Shown here one piece after another: positions 42,981-53,263 of a stretch of DNA of 64,000 nt. Origin of the DNA: Roseicyclus sp. (GTDB taxonomy: Bacteria; Pseudomonadota; Alphaproteobacteria; Rhodobacterales; Rhodobacteraceae). The notes under the pieces were generated by a model. It was not told where the DNA came from. It ran no database searches and worked only from the letters and a program-made list of their open reading frames with translations. The stretch's first letter is position 1. Each line of letters opens with the position of its first letter. The position numbers and the translations under genes were made by a program. The stretch spans positions 1-64,000 of the forward strand of contig JAGYJU010000005.1 of assembly GCA_018401965.1 (NCBI GenBank), in the 5' to 3' direction.

Positions 42981-43487
42981 ATGACGGACCGGGTCTGCAT
43001 CGGGGCCATCGCGGGCGCCTTTGGCGTGCGCGGCGAGGTGCGGCTGAAAAGCTTTTGCGCCGAGGCGGAAGATATTGCCGCCTATGGCCCGCTGACGACC
43101 GAAGACGGGGGGCGGTCCTTTACCATCACCCTGACCCGGCCGGTGACACAAGGGTTCGCCGCATGGCTGGACGGTGTCACCACCAAGGAAGCCGCGGACG
43201 CGCTGCGCGGCACGCGGCTCTATGCGCTGCGCGATGCCTTGCCGGCCTTGCCGGATGATGAATTCTACCATGCCGACCTGTTGGGCCTGACCGCGCTGGA
43301 CACCGGTGGCGTGACGCTTGGCAAGGTTGCCGCCGTGCACAACCACGGCGCGGGCGATTTGCTGGAACTGCGCGGGCCGGGGTTGAAGGGATCGGTTCTG
43401 GTCCCCTTCACGCTTGCGGTCGTGCCCACCGTCGATCTGGCCAGCGGCCGGGTCATCATCGACCCGCCCGAAGGCCTGTTCGACTGA
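42981..43487 (+). CDS. rimM: Ribosome maturation factor RimM
   Basis: Protein of 168 residues with an N-terminal RimM domain ([21 protein letters not shown]) and a C-terminal PRC-barrel ([20 protein letters not shown]). It binds S19 in the 30S head and aids its maturation. The 49-base gap after rpsP has no gene. The usual next gene, trmD, is displaced by an ABC exporter on the other strand. Confidence 0.94.
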   Translation: MTDRVCIGAIAGAFGVRGEVRLKSFCAEAEDIAAYGPLTTEDGGRSFTITLTRPVTQGFAAWLDGVTTKEAADALRGTRLYALRDALPALPDDEFYHADLLGLTALDTGGVTLGKVAAVHNHGAGDLLELRGPGLKGSVLVPFTLAVVPTVDLASGRVIIDPPEGLFD

Positions 43488-43497
43488 ACACGCCCCG

Positions 43498-44255
<758 letters not shown>

Positions 44256-44259
<4 letters not shown>

Positions 44260-45188
44260 GCGCTTTCCCCTTCGCGGACAAGGCCGACGAATATTTCCTC
44301 AAGCGAGCTTTGGCGGGTTTCCACGTCGGCCACCGTGATCCCCGCCTCTGACAGGGCGGTCAAGAGCCGCACGATGCCAGTGCGCGTGGCCTGACGGTCA
44401 TAGGCATAGACCAGCCGCGCGCCGCCCTGTTCAAGGGTGAGGCCGAAATCGGCCAGCGCGCCTGGCACATGGGCGATCGGTTCGCGCAGATCGATGCGCA
44501 TTTCCTTGCGCCCCATCCGGCGCATCAGCGCATCCTTGTCTTCGACCAGAAGGATTCGGCCCCCGTTGATCACCGCGATCCGGTCGGCCATCGCTTCGGC
44601 CTCTTCGATGTAATGGGTGGTCAGGATGATGGTCACGCCATCCTGCTGCAACTGGCGCACCACCGCCCACATGTCGCGGCGCAATTCCACATCGACCCCG
44701 GCCGAGGGTTCATCAAGGAACAAGACGCGCGGTTCATGGCTCAGCGCCTTGGCGATCAGCACCCGCCGCTTCATGCCCCCCGACAGCGACCGGATCGGTT
44801 GATCGCGCTTGTCCCACAGGGACAGCTGTTTGAGGATCTTTTCGAGAAAGGCGTCATCGCGGGGCCGACCGAACAGGCCGCGCGAAAACCGCACCGTGTT
44901 GATGACCTTTTCAAAGGGTTCTAGGTTGATTTCCTGCGGCACCAGCCCAACCAGTTCGCGCGCGGCGCGATAGGCGGTGATCGTGTCATGGCCGCCCACG
45001 CTGACCCGGCCCGATGTCGCCTGGGTGATGCCGCAAATGGTGGAAATCAAGGTGGTCTTGCCCGCGCCATTGGGGCCAAGCAGCGCCAGGATTTCCCCCT
45101 CGCGGATGTCGAGCGATACCCCATCCAGCGCGGTAAAGCCGCTGGCATAGGTTTTGGTCAGTCGGTCGACCGATAGAATTGCGGACAT
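44256..45188 (-). CDS. ABC-2 type transporter ATP-binding protein
   Basis: ATPase of 310 residues (CcmA/DrrA/YadG type). Walker [13 protein letters not shown] near residue 40, Q-loop [12 protein letters not shown], signature [16 protein letters not shown], Walker [12 protein letters not shown]-loop TTHYIEEAE, and a C-terminal extension ([14 protein letters not shown]). ATG at 45188 gives the family N-terminus [14 protein letters not shown]; longer readings are spurious. Cargo unknown. Confidence 0.9.
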
Positions 45189-45354
45189 GTCGCTGTCTCC
45201 TTCGGGCCTACCCTGACCCCTTGCAACCCGCGCCGCAACCTGCCCCAGCGCACAGGGGGGCCTGCGCCCGACCCGTCCGCCCGCGCATTGGCAATCGCAG
45301 ACCCAGGGCCGCAAACCATTGTGCGGCCGCCGTGACGCGATTAAGGCTGCGCGC

Positions 45355-46164
45355 ATGTCCGACGCACCCACCAAATCCCATGGCCGCATCGCCATTTCCG
45401 CCAGCGCGAAACCGCGCGAGCTGATGACCGATACGCCACGCCTGAAAGGCGCGTGGTGTGCCAAGGTCGTGACCCTGTTCCCCGAAGTCTTTCCCGGCGT
45501 TCTGGGCGCATCGCTCTCGGGCAAGGCGCTGCAAAACGGGCTGTGGGCGCTGGACCCAATCGATCTGCGCGCCTTTGGCACCGGCAAGCACCGCCAGGTC
45601 GATGACACGCCTGCGGGCGGTGGCGCGGGCCTGGTGATGAAACCCGATGTGGTGGGCCGCGCCTTGTCGATGGCGGCCATAGGCACGCCCGATGATCCGG
45701 CGCGCTGGCCGCGCGTCTACATGTCGCCGCGCGGCAAACCCTTTACCCAGGCCGATGCGCAACGCTTTGCGCAGGCCGATGGCATGACGCTCCTTTGTGG
45801 CCGGTTCGAAGGGGTGGATGAGCGCGTGATCGAAGATTTCGCGCTGGAAGAAATCAGCATCGGCGATTTCGTCCTGACCGGCGGCGAGATCGCGGCCCAG
45901 GCGGTGATCGACGCCACCGTGCGGCTGATCCCCGGCGTGTTGGGCAATGCCGCCTCGACCGAGGAAGAAAGCTTTTCCCACGGCCTGCTGGAACATCCGC
46001 AATACACCCAGCCCCGCGACTGGCATGGCCGCGAAATTCCGCCGGTTCTGTTGTCGGGCAACCATGGCGAAATCGCCAAGTGGCGCCGGGCCGAGGCCGA
46101 ACGCCTGACCGCCGAACGCCGCCCCGATCTTTGGGCCGCCCACACGGCCCGCAAGGGCGGCTGA
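45355..46164 (+). CDS. trmD: tRNA (guanine-37-N1)-methyltransferase TrmD
   Basis: SPOUT-class methyltransferase of 269 residues that makes m1G37 and prevents frameshifting. Core motifs: VVTLFPEVFPGVLG, TPAGGGAGLVMKPDV, LLCGRFEGVDERV, EISIGDFVLTGGE and FSHGLLEHPQYTQP. The first ~35 residues are an extension before the core; ATG at 45355 gives it, while MTDTPRLKG (about 45424) would give a start nearer the E. coli length. It is the first gene after the inserted ABC exporter, transcribed toward rplS. Confidence 0.93.
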   Translation: MSDAPTKSHGRIAISASAKPRELMTDTPRLKGAWCAKVVTLFPEVFPGVLGASLSGKALQNGLWALDPIDLRAFGTGKHRQVDDTPAGGGAGLVMKPDVVGRALSMAAIGTPDDPARWPRVYMSPRGKPFTQADAQRFAQADGMTLLCGRFEGVDERVIEDFALEEISIGDFVLTGGEIAAQAVIDATVRLIPGVLGNAASTEEESFSHGLLEHPQYTQPRDWHGREIPPVLLSGNHGEIAKWRRAEAERLTAERRPDLWAAHTARKGG

Positions 46165-46179
46165 GCCCGCCAAAAAGGC

Positions 46180-46208
46180 TTGATCCGGCGCCCTCGGGCC
46201 CCTATACG
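46180..46208 (+). promoter_or_regulatory. Promoter of rplS-rpmE
   Basis: TTGATC (46180-46185), exact 17-base spacer, TATACG (46203-46208). It leaves a leader of about 215 bases before rplS, long enough for a ribosomal-protein control element; no known motif was recognised in it. Confidence 0.55.
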
Positions 46209-46429
46209 CAGCCCACACGCGCAGGGGGCGACCTAGGCGCGTCTTCCGTTTTGCGTTGCCTTCGACGCGGCTTTTCAAACGGATCGACACGACAAGCAAC
46301 GGTCAGACGACCTCTGACGGGCGCCCCGCGAAGACGGATACGGCGAACCCGGTGAAGATCAGAGCTCTCGGCGCAAGGCCACCAGACCTCCGCGGGCAAA
46401 ACCGTGGGCAGACAAAAGGAGCGCATCAG

Positions 46430-46813
46430 ATGAACCTGATCGCACAGATCGAGGCGGAACAGATTGCCGCCCTCGGGAAAACCATTCCCGACTTCAAAGC
46501 CGGCGACACCATTCGCGTCGGCTTCAAGGTGACCGAAGGCACCCGCACCCGGGTTCAGAACTACGAAGGCGTCTGCATCTCGCGCAAGCATGGCGCAGGC
46601 ATCGCGGGTTCGTTCACCGTGCGCAAGATTTCCTTCGGCGAAGGCGTGGAACGCGTGTTCCCGCTGCATTCGACCAACATCGAATCGATCGAAGTCGTCC
46701 GTCGCGGCAAGGTCCGCCGCGCCAAGCTGTATTACCTGCGCGCCCGTCGCGGCAAATCGGCCCGGATTTCGGAAGACAACACCTACAAGCCGATCACCGG
46801 CGCCAAAGCCTAA
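46430..46813 (+). CDS. rplS: 50S ribosomal protein L19
   Basis: L19 of 127 residues at the 30S-50S interface. [32 protein letters not shown] and [20 protein letters not shown] are diagnostic. ATG at 46430 follows AAAAGGAGCGCATC. It has its own promoter although it follows trmD, and rpmE comes 11 bases later. Confidence 0.96.
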   Translation: MNLIAQIEAEQIAALGKTIPDFKAGDTIRVGFKVTEGTRTRVQNYEGVCISRKHGAGIAGSFTVRKISFGEGVERVFPLHSTNIESIEVVRRGKVRRAKLYYLRARRGKSARISEDNTYKPITGAKA

Positions 46814-46824
46814 GGAGAGACGTG

Positions 46825-47046
46825 ATGAAAAAGGATATTCACCCCGACTATCACGTCATCAACGTGAAAATGACCAATGGCGACATCGTCGAAATGCGGT
46901 CGACCTGGGGCAAGGAAGGCGACACCATGTCGCTTGATATCGACCCTTCGGTTCACCCGGCCTGGACCGGTGGGTCGTCGCGTCTGATGGACACCGGCGG
47001 CCGCGTGTCGAAGTTCAAGAAGAAATACGAAGGCCTCGGCTTCTGA
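46825..47046 (+). CDS. rpmE: 50S ribosomal protein L31 (zinc-free type)
   Basis: L31 of 73 residues. [20 protein letters not shown] and [20 protein letters not shown] identify it. It has no cysteine at all, so it is a C-minus form without the CxxC zinc site of E. coli RpmE, as usual in alphaproteobacteria. ATG at 46825 follows AAGGAGAGACGTG. A perfect hairpin follows the stop. Confidence 0.94.
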   Translation: MKKDIHPDYHVINVKMTNGDIVEMRSTWGKEGDTMSLDIDPSVHPAWTGGSSRLMDTGGRVSKFKKKYEGLGF

Positions 47047-47071
47047 GCCAGGCACAGTTCGAGCCATCCTG

Positions 47072-47099
47072 GAACGCCGCCCTGTTCGGGGCGGCGTTC
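47072..47099 (+). terminator. Hairpin ending the rplS-rpmE transcript
   Basis: GAACGCCGCCC (47072-47082) pairs exactly with GGGCGGCGTTC (47089-47099), loop TGTTCG. No clean T run follows. Confidence 0.65.
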
Positions 47100-47209
47100 G
47101 CATTTCGCGATTGCCGCTTAACCTTTTGAGAGCTTCGCCCTATAATTCGCTACAATTCGCGCCCCAACCAACGAGGGCGTCCATATCTGGGGCTATTCGG
47201 GGGCAGGCA

Positions 47210-48019
47210 GTGGCGCATATCATCGTCTTGGGCAATGAAAAGGGCGGGTCGGGCAAGTCGACAACGGCGATGCATGTCGCCACGGCATTGGCCCGCATGG
47301 GTCATGTGGTCGGCGGCCTTGACCTGGACCTGCGCCAACGCAGTTTTGCCCGCTACATGGAAAATCGCCGGGCCACCATCGGCCTGCGGCACCTGGATCT
47401 TGCCGCGCCCAATTTGATGGAGCTGCCCGAGATCGACCCCGCCACGCTGGCCGAAGGGGAAAACATTCTCGACAAGCGCCTGTCGGCAGCGGTGGCAGAG
47501 CTGGAAACGCGCTGCGATTTCATCGTCATCGACTGCCCCGGCAGCCACACGCGTCTAAGCCAGGTGGCCCATAGCCTTGCCGATACGCTGATCACGCCGA
47601 TGAACGACAGTTTCGTCGATTTCGACCTGCTGGCACGCATCGATCCGGAAAGCTACGACATCAAGGGCCCGAGCGTTTACGCCGAAATGGTCTGGCACGC
47701 CCGGCAATTGCGCGCGCGCGCGGGGCTCGTGCCGATGGATTGGGTGGTGATCCGCAACCGCCTGCCAACCCAGCAAATGCACAACAAGCGCAAGGTCGGA
47801 CGCGCCCTCGAGGCGCTGTCGCAACGCATCGGCTTTCGCGTCGCGCCGGGCTTCTCGGAACGGGTCATTTTCCGCGAATTGTTTCCCACCGGAATGACCC
47901 TGTTGGATCTGCGCGAATTGGGCGTGGATCGGCTCAACATCTCGAACCTCGCGGCCCGCCAGGAATTGCGCGACCTGATGCGGGGCCTCAACCTGCCTGG
48001 CGTCAGTGTCGAATTCTGA
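47210..48019 (+). CDS. mipZ: Division-plane positioning ATPase MipZ
   Basis: ParA/MinD superfamily ATPase of 269 residues; in Caulobacter and Rhodobacter MipZ forms gradients from ParB at the poles and blocks FtsZ near them. HIIVLGNEKGGSGKSTTAMHV with the deviant Walker A (KGGSGKST), GLDLDLRQRSFARYMENR and FIVIDCPGSHTRLSQVAH are close to the family. The start is GTG at 47210; the frame is open further upstream but has no protein character there. Single gene between rpmE and cydB. Confidence 0.93.
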   Translation: MAHIIVLGNEKGGSGKSTTAMHVATALARMGHVVGGLDLDLRQRSFARYMENRRATIGLRHLDLAAPNLMELPEIDPATLAEGENILDKRLSAAVAELETRCDFIVIDCPGSHTRLSQVAHSLADTLITPMNDSFVDFDLLARIDPESYDIKGPSVYAEMVWHARQLRARAGLVPMDWVVIRNRLPTQQMHNKRKVGRALEALSQRIGFRVAPGFSERVIFRELFPTGMTLLDLRELGVDRLNISNLAARQELRDLMRGLNLPGVSVEF

Positions 48020-48137
48020 CAGCCCCTGCTGAACCGACGGTCGGGCGGCAAGATTGCTGTGCGTATTTTTGGAAAGGTGAAGCGGCCGTTAAGGTTAACG
48101 CGCGCCCCTTCATCTTCCCTTAAATACGCACGCGACC

Positions 48138-49151
48138 TCAGTCATAGCGCAATGCCGTCGCCTTGCCGCGAAAGATCACGTAGGCCAAGATCGAATAGGC
48201 CGCGATCACCGGCACGACGAAACACGCGCCGACCAGGATGATGAACAGGCTTTCGGGCGCAGATGCCGCCTCGTAGATGGTCAGGCGGTCGGGCACGACA
48301 TAGGGATAAAAGCTGTAGGCCATGCCCAGGTAGGCCAAGGTGAACAGGCATGTCGACACAAGGAACGGCAGCCATGACCGCCGGTCATCGGCAAAGGGCA
48401 TGGCGCGCAGCATCCGCCACAGCCAGACGATGAGCAGCCCGGAGAGGATCGGCAGAGGTGCGAGGTAAATCACCTCGGGAAAAGACAGCCACTTGTCGAA
48501 GATCCGTGTCGACACCAGCGGCGTGGCCAGCGACACCGCCCCGATGCCAAGCACCACCCCCCAGAGGCTTTCGCGCCCCCAGCGCACCGCCTTGAGTTGC
48601 AGCGCGCCCTCGGTCTTGTGGATCAACCAGGTGGAACCGATGAAACTATAGCCGACGGCCAGGAACACCGCCGTCAGCATGGCGAAGGCATAGGTGGCCA
48701 GCGTCTGGTCCAGGCCCATGACGTAAAGCCCCAGCATGAAGCCCTGCGCCAGCGCGGTCATCAACGAGCCGGTAAAGAAGAGCCGGTTCCACAGGCGTTT
48801 GTGATGATCACGCGCCTTGGCACGGAATTCAAAGGCCACGCCGCGCAGGATGAGGCCGACCAGCATGATGAAGACGGGCAGGTAAAGCGCGGTCAGGATC
48901 ATCCCATGCGCCTGTGGAAAGGCCACCAGCAACAGGCCCACGGCCAGGACCAGCCAGGTTTCATTCGCATCCCAGAAGGGCCCGATCGATCCGATCATCT
49001 TGTCCTGGTCTTCCGGCACAGCCAAGGGGAACAGGATGCCGACGCCCAGGTCGAACCCATCCAGCACGACATAGACAAGGATCGACAGGCCCATCAGCGA
49101 GGCGAAGGCCCAGGGCAGCCAATCGGCGGGGTTGGTGAAATCTGGCAACAT
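48138..49151 (-). CDS. cydB: Cytochrome bd-type quinol oxidase subunit II
   Basis: Membrane subunit of 337 residues with about eight to nine helices. The N-terminal WLPWAFASLMGLSILVYVVLDGFDLGVGILFP carries the Asp-Gly-Phe-Asp-Leu-Gly signature (cited in part), and WDANETWLVLAVGLLLVAFP and FEFRAKARDHH follow. ATG at 49151 is preferred over TTG at 49154. It follows cydA by 5 bases. Confidence 0.93.
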   Translation of the reverse strand: MLPDFTNPADWLPWAFASLMGLSILVYVVLDGFDLGVGILFPLAVPEDQDKMIGSIGPFWDANETWLVLAVGLLLVAFPQAHGMILTALYLPVFIMLVGLILRGVAFEFRAKARDHHKRLWNRLFFTGSLMTALAQGFMLGLYVMGLDQTLATYAFAMLTAVFLAVGYSFIGSTWLIHKTEGALQLKAVRWGRESLWGVVLGIGAVSLATPLVSTRIFDKWLSFPEVIYLAPLPILSGLLIVWLWRMLRAMPFADDRRSWLPFLVSTCLFTLAYLGMAYSFYPYVVPDRLTIYEAASAPESLFIILVGACFVVPVIAAYSILAYVIFRGKATALRYD

Positions 49152-49156
49152 CAAGG

Positions 49157-50593
49157 TTACTCCGCCGGGGTGATCGCAAGGACACCGGCCTTGCCGGAAT
49201 GGTCCATGTCGATGGCACGCCCATCATCGCCCTTGGCCGCCTTGCGCGCGAGATAGGTGATGACGCTGATATAGGCGACCAAGAGGGCGGCATAGATCGC
49301 GAGATAGGTGATCAGCGTGCCAAGGACCAGGGGCGCGGCCACGTCGGCCACGGCCATGTCCGTGGTCATCACGCCTTGCACCAGCCAGGGTTGGCGGCCG
49401 ATCTCGGTGGTATACCAGCCCGCCAGGGTGGCGACCCACCCCGAAAAGGCCATGGGCACCAGCGCGAACAAGATCGGCTTGGGCAGGCCTTCGACCGCCA
49501 TCCAATGCCCCGCGATCCGGCCCTCGTGCAGCGCGCGGCGGCGCCACATGAACCAGACCGAAGCCCAGCTGATCAAGAGCATCGCGAGCCCGGTGCCAAC
49601 CATGACGCGGAAGGACCAGAACACCTTGGCCACGGGCGGGTGCAACACGGTGCCATCCTCGGCCACGAAATCATTCAGGCCTGGCACCTCGCCATCGGCG
49701 TGATGGGTCAGGATCAGCGAGGCCAGGTTGGGAATGCCGATTTCGAACCGGTTTTCGCGCGCCTCTTCATCAGGAAGCGCGAAGAGCAACAGCGGCACAT
49801 TGGTCTGCGTCTCCCAGTTGCCTTCCATCGCGGCGACCTTGGCGGGCTGGTATTCGAGCGTGTTCAGCCCGTGCATGTCGCCCATGAAGATCTGCACGGG
49901 GATCAGAACCGCACCGATCGACACCCCGACCTTGAGAGCGGCGCGCAGATCGCGCGACCGGTCGCCCAAAAGCCAGCGAAAGGCCGACACACCGGCAATC
50001 AGGAAACCCACGGTCAGGAAACTGGCAAGGATCATGTGGGCAAAGCGATAGGGCATCGACGGGTTGAAGATGATCGCCCACCAATCGGTCGCATGCGCCA
50101 CGCCATCGATCATCTCAAAGCCTTGCGGCGTGTGCATCCAGGAATTCAGCACGATGATCCAGAAGGCCGAAACCGTGGTGCCAAAGGCGACAAGGAACGT
50201 GGCCAGCATGTGCAGCCACCCCGGTACGCGGGAAAAGCCGAAGAGCATGATGCCGACAAAAGCCGCTTCGAGGAAAAACGCGGTCAGAACCTCGTAGGCC
50301 AAGAGCGGCCCGGCGATGTTGCCCACCGTTTCCATGAAGCCCGGCCAGTTGGTGCCGAACTGGAACGACATGGTGATGCCCGACACCACCCCCATCGCAA
50401 AGGACAGGGCAAAGACCTTGACCCAGAACCGGTAGGCCGACATCCATTTTCCATCCGCGGTCTGGGCAAAGCGCAGGCGGAAAAACAACAACACCCACCC
50501 CAGCGCGATGGTGATCGTCGGAAACAGGATGTGAAATGAAATATTGGCCGCGAACTGGATGCGGCTAAGGATAAGCGTGTCGAGCGTTTCCAT
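49157..50593 (-). CDS. cydA: Cytochrome bd-type quinol oxidase subunit I (cyanide-insensitive, short Q-loop type)
   Basis: Catalytic subunit of 478 residues carrying hemes b558, b595 and d. FHILFPTITIALGW has an N-terminal heme His; GRQPWLVQGVMTT is the conserved quinol-site motif; AAFFLEAAFVGIMLFGFSRVP carries the acidic residue pair region (first part cited). It is about 45 residues shorter than E. coli CydA, so it has the short Q-loop of CIO-type oxidases (cioA). It provides high-affinity or sulfide/cyanide-tolerant respiration. Confidence 0.93.
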   Translation of the reverse strand: METLDTLILSRIQFAANISFHILFPTITIALGWVLLFFRLRFAQTADGKWMSAYRFWVKVFALSFAMGVVSGITMSFQFGTNWPGFMETVGNIAGPLLAYEVLTAFFLEAAFVGIMLFGFSRVPGWLHMLATFLVAFGTTVSAFWIIVLNSWMHTPQGFEMIDGVAHATDWWAIIFNPSMPYRFAHMILASFLTVGFLIAGVSAFRWLLGDRSRDLRAALKVGVSIGAVLIPVQIFMGDMHGLNTLEYQPAKVAAMEGNWETQTNVPLLLFALPDEEARENRFEIGIPNLASLILTHHADGEVPGLNDFVAEDGTVLHPPVAKVFWSFRVMVGTGLAMLLISWASVWFMWRRRALHEGRIAGHWMAVEGLPKPILFALVPMAFSGWVATLAGWYTTEIGRQPWLVQGVMTTDMAVADVAAPLVLGTLITYLAIYAALLVAYISVITYLARKAAKGDDGRAIDMDHSGKAGVLAITPAE

Positions 50594-50605
50594 CTGCCTT
50601 GTGCC

Positions 50606-51157
50606 TCACTTGCGTTTCGTCAGCGCGGGGAACATGCCCGCGGTCTTGTCGATCAGTCCGGAAATCCGGCTGCCCAAGGTCATCAGCTTGACCAGCCTTT
50701 CGGTTTCCAGCCGTTCCATGTCGGCATAGAAGCCGGTCATCATCTCGATCATCTCGCGCAGCTCCGCGATGCGGGCCTCGGCGTAATCGTCACCGGCGGG
50801 GCCTTGCAATTCCAGCTCGCGCAGCTTGGTCAGGGTCGGGTCGATTTCGCGTTTCTTGCGTTCGGCGATCAGGGTGCGAACGATTTCCCACATGTCATCG
50901 GGCGTGGTGAAATAATCGCGGCGATCGCCCGGAATGTGGCGCAAGCGCACCAGGTTCCAGGATTGCAGCTCTTTCAGGCCCATCGACGTGTTGGATCGGC
51001 TGATGCTGAGCGCGGTCGTGATCGTTTCGGCATTCATCGGATCTGACGAGATGAACAAAAGGGCATAGATCTGCCCCACCGTGCGGTTGATGCCCCAGCG
51101 GCTGCCCATTTCCCCGAAATGAAGGATGAATTCTTGTTGCAGCGGTGTCAGCGTCAC
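50606..51157 (-). CDS. GbsR/MarR family transcriptional regulator of the bd oxidase
   Basis: Winged-helix regulator of 183 residues with IYALLFISSDPMNAETITTAL and the recognition helix SISRSNTSMGLKELQSWNLV, then a long helical C-terminus (EARIAELREMIEMMTGFYAD). It starts with GTG at 51157. It lies directly upstream of cydAB on the same strand, 12 bases from cydA, so it is probably part of the operon and controls it. A 22-bp inverted repeat sits upstream. Confidence 0.85.
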   Translation of the reverse strand: MTLTPLQQEFILHFGEMGSRWGINRTVGQIYALLFISSDPMNAETITTALSISRSNTSMGLKELQSWNLVRLRHIPGDRRDYFTTPDDMWEIVRTLIAERKKREIDPTLTKLRELELQGPAGDDYAEARIAELREMIEMMTGFYADMERLETERLVKLMTLGSRISGLIDKTAGMFPALTKRK

Positions 51158-51179
51158 GGCTCTTGCCTTTGCACACAGT

Positions 51180-51201
51180 CATTTCAGTAATTTCTGAAAT
51201 G
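51180..51201. promoter_or_regulatory. Inverted repeat operator upstream of the GbsR/MarR-cydAB operon
   Basis: CATTTCAG-TAATTT-CTGAAATG, 8-bp perfect arms, centred about 33 bases before the regulator start codon. AT-rich in a GC-rich genome; a good candidate for autoregulation. Confidence 0.6.
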
Positions 51202-51285
51202 TAAGTAACTTCCTAAGCCACCCCGGCAAGGCCTGCACATGCGACATGGTGACAAGCCGCGCCCAAGCCGTGATCGCGCAAGAAA

Positions 51286-51313
51286 AAAGGCCCCGCCAAA
51301 CAGCGGGGCCTTT
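51286..51313 (-). terminator. Intrinsic terminator of rpsA
   Basis: AAAGGCCCCGC (51286-51296) pairs with GCGGGGCCTTT (51303-51313). On the minus strand the stem is followed by a T run (the A run at 51283-51288). Confidence 0.85.
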
Positions 51314-51337
51314 CGGGTTGTGTACCGAAAAATCGGA

Positions 51338-53020
51338 TCAGTCGTCGTCGCGCTTGAGCGCTGCACCAAGGATATCGCCCAGCGATGCCCCGGAATCGGA
51401 GGACCCGAACTGTTCGACGGCTTCCTTTTCTTCGGCAATCTCGCGCGCCTTGATCGACAGGCCCAGGCGGCGCGTCTTGGCGTCGACATTGGTGACGCGG
51501 ACATCGATCTTGTCGCCCATGCCGAAACGCTCGGGGCGCTGTTCGGCCCGATCGCGCGACAGGTCAGAGCGGCGGATGAAGGATTTCATGCCTTCATATT
51601 CCACTTCGATGCCGCCGTCTTCGATCGCCGTCACTTCGACGGTGATGATCGAACCGCGCTTCACGCCGCCGATAACCTCGGCCATCGGGTCGCCCTCGAC
51701 GCCCTTGATGGACAGCGAAATGCGTTCCTTGTCGGTGTCGATCTCGGTGACCACGGCCTTGACCATGTCGCCCTTGCGGTAATCGCCGATGACATCTTCG
51801 CCGCGACCTTCCCAGGTCAGATCCGACAGGTGGACCATGCCGTCGATGTCATTGTCGAGGCCGATGAACAGACCGAATTCGGTGATGTTCTTGACCTCAC
51901 CCTCGACCTGCGTGCCAACCGGGTACTGTTCTTCGAACACTTCCCACGGGTTGCGCATGGTCTGCTTGAGACCCAGCGACACGCGGCGCTTGGCGGTGTC
52001 GATTTCCAGCACCATGACCTCGACCTCTTGCGAGGTGGACACGATCTTGCCGGGGTGGACGTTCTTCTTGGTCCAGGACATTTCCGACACGTGCACCAGG
52101 CCTTCGACACCGGGTTCCAGTTCCACGAAGGCGCCGTAATCGGTGATGTTGGTGACGCGGCCGGTGTGCACCGATTCCAGCGGGAATTTCGCCTCGACGG
52201 CATCCCAGGGATCGGCCTGCAACTGCTTCATGCCAAGGCTGATGCGATGCGTGTCCTTGTTGACCTTGATGACCTGCACCTTGATCGTTTCCCCGATCGA
52301 GAGCACTTCCTTGGGGTCGTTCACGCGGCGCCAGGCCATGTCGGTGACGTGCAACAGGCCGTCGACACCGCCCAGGTCCACGAAGGCGCCGTATTCGGTG
52401 ATGTTCTTGACCACACCGTCGACGATATCGCCTTCGTTCAGCTTGCCGATCACCTCGGCACGCTGCTCGGCACGGGATTCTTCGAGGATCGCACGGCGCG
52501 ACACCACGATGTTGCCCCGGCGGCGGTCCATCTTGAGGATCTGGAACGGCTGCTTCAGACCCATCAGCGGGCCCGCGTCACGCACGGGGCGCACGTCAAC
52601 CTGGCTGCCCGGCAAGAACGCAACCGCGCCACCCAGGTCGACGGTAAAGCCGCCCTTGACCCGGCCAAAGATCGCGCCTTCGACGCGGTCCTCTGCGGCA
52701 TAGGCCTTTTCCAGACGGTCCCAGGCGGCTTCGCGGCGCGCCATTTCGCGCGACAACACGGCCTCGCCACGGGCGTTTTCGACGTTGCGCAGGTAAACCT
52801 CGACCTCGTCGCCAACGGCGATATCGGGGGCTTCACCGGGATTTGCGAATTCTTTCAGATCGATACGGCCTTCCATCTTGTAGCCGACATCGATGATGGC
52901 TTGGCCCGCTTCAATCGCGATGACCTTGCCGCGCACAACAGACCCTTCGTCGGGCGTGTCGATTTCGAAGCTTTCGTTCAGGAGGGCTTCGAATTCCTCC
53001 ATGGTGGTTTTAGCGCACAT
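51338..53020 (-). CDS. rpsA: 30S ribosomal protein S1
   Basis: S1 of 560 residues with six S1/OB repeats, starting around residues 28, 112, 198, 283, 370 and 458. VVRGKVIAIEAGQAIIDVGYK, GFTVDLGGAVAFLPGSQVD, YGAFVDLGGVDGLLHVTDMAW and FGLFIGLDNDIDGMVHLSDL are recognisable repeat cores (first parts cited). It recruits mRNA to the 30S subunit. The C-terminus (SGASLGDILGAALKRDDD) is typical of the group. It is now separated from cmk by an IS element and a DUF4168 gene. It has its own promoter candidate and a terminator. Confidence 0.96.
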   Translation of the reverse strand: MCAKTTMEEFEALLNESFEIDTPDEGSVVRGKVIAIEAGQAIIDVGYKMEGRIDLKEFANPGEAPDIAVGDEVEVYLRNVENARGEAVLSREMARREAAWDRLEKAYAAEDRVEGAIFGRVKGGFTVDLGGAVAFLPGSQVDVRPVRDAGPLMGLKQPFQILKMDRRRGNIVVSRRAILEESRAEQRAEVIGKLNEGDIVDGVVKNITEYGAFVDLGGVDGLLHVTDMAWRRVNDPKEVLSIGETIKVQVIKVNKDTHRISLGMKQLQADPWDAVEAKFPLESVHTGRVTNITDYGAFVELEPGVEGLVHVSEMSWTKKNVHPGKIVSTSQEVEVMVLEIDTAKRRVSLGLKQTMRNPWEVFEEQYPVGTQVEGEVKNITEFGLFIGLDNDIDGMVHLSDLTWEGRGEDVIGDYRKGDMVKAVVTEIDTDKERISLSIKGVEGDPMAEVIGGVKRGSIITVEVTAIEDGGIEVEYEGMKSFIRRSDLSRDRAEQRPERFGMGDKIDVRVTNVDAKTRRLGLSIKAREIAEEKEAVEQFGSSDSGASLGDILGAALKRDDD

Positions 53021-53184
53021 GCGGTTCAGTTTTCCTTTGCGGTGTTTTGCTGGCCGCGCGGTTGTCTCCGCCGGTCTTTGATTGGTCGGAATGTGGCGTC
53101 ACCGCGAAAACAAAAGGGGCCGAAAGTTGTCCGACCCTGCTCGATCCTTTTGCTCCCGACTTATCCGCCGAGTAGACAGGCGTG

Positions 53185-53213
53185 CATGTAGCGCCAGTTG
53201 ACGCCCGGCGCAA
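53185..53213 (-). promoter_or_regulatory. Candidate promoter of rpsA
   Basis: Minus-strand TTGCGC (53213-53208), exact 17-base spacer, TACATG (53190-53185). It leaves a leader of roughly 160 bases before rpsA. Confidence 0.45.
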
Positions 53214-53263
53214 GACCGGGCCTTGGCCGCGACGCTGGGCCGGGGCCAGGCACCGCAGGCGCG

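Noticed and set aside
51239..53191. 650-residue plus-strand frame with repeat-like Asp/His pattern
   Set aside because: Mirror of the six-repeat rpsA gene; the apparent repeats come from the S1 repeats on the other strand.
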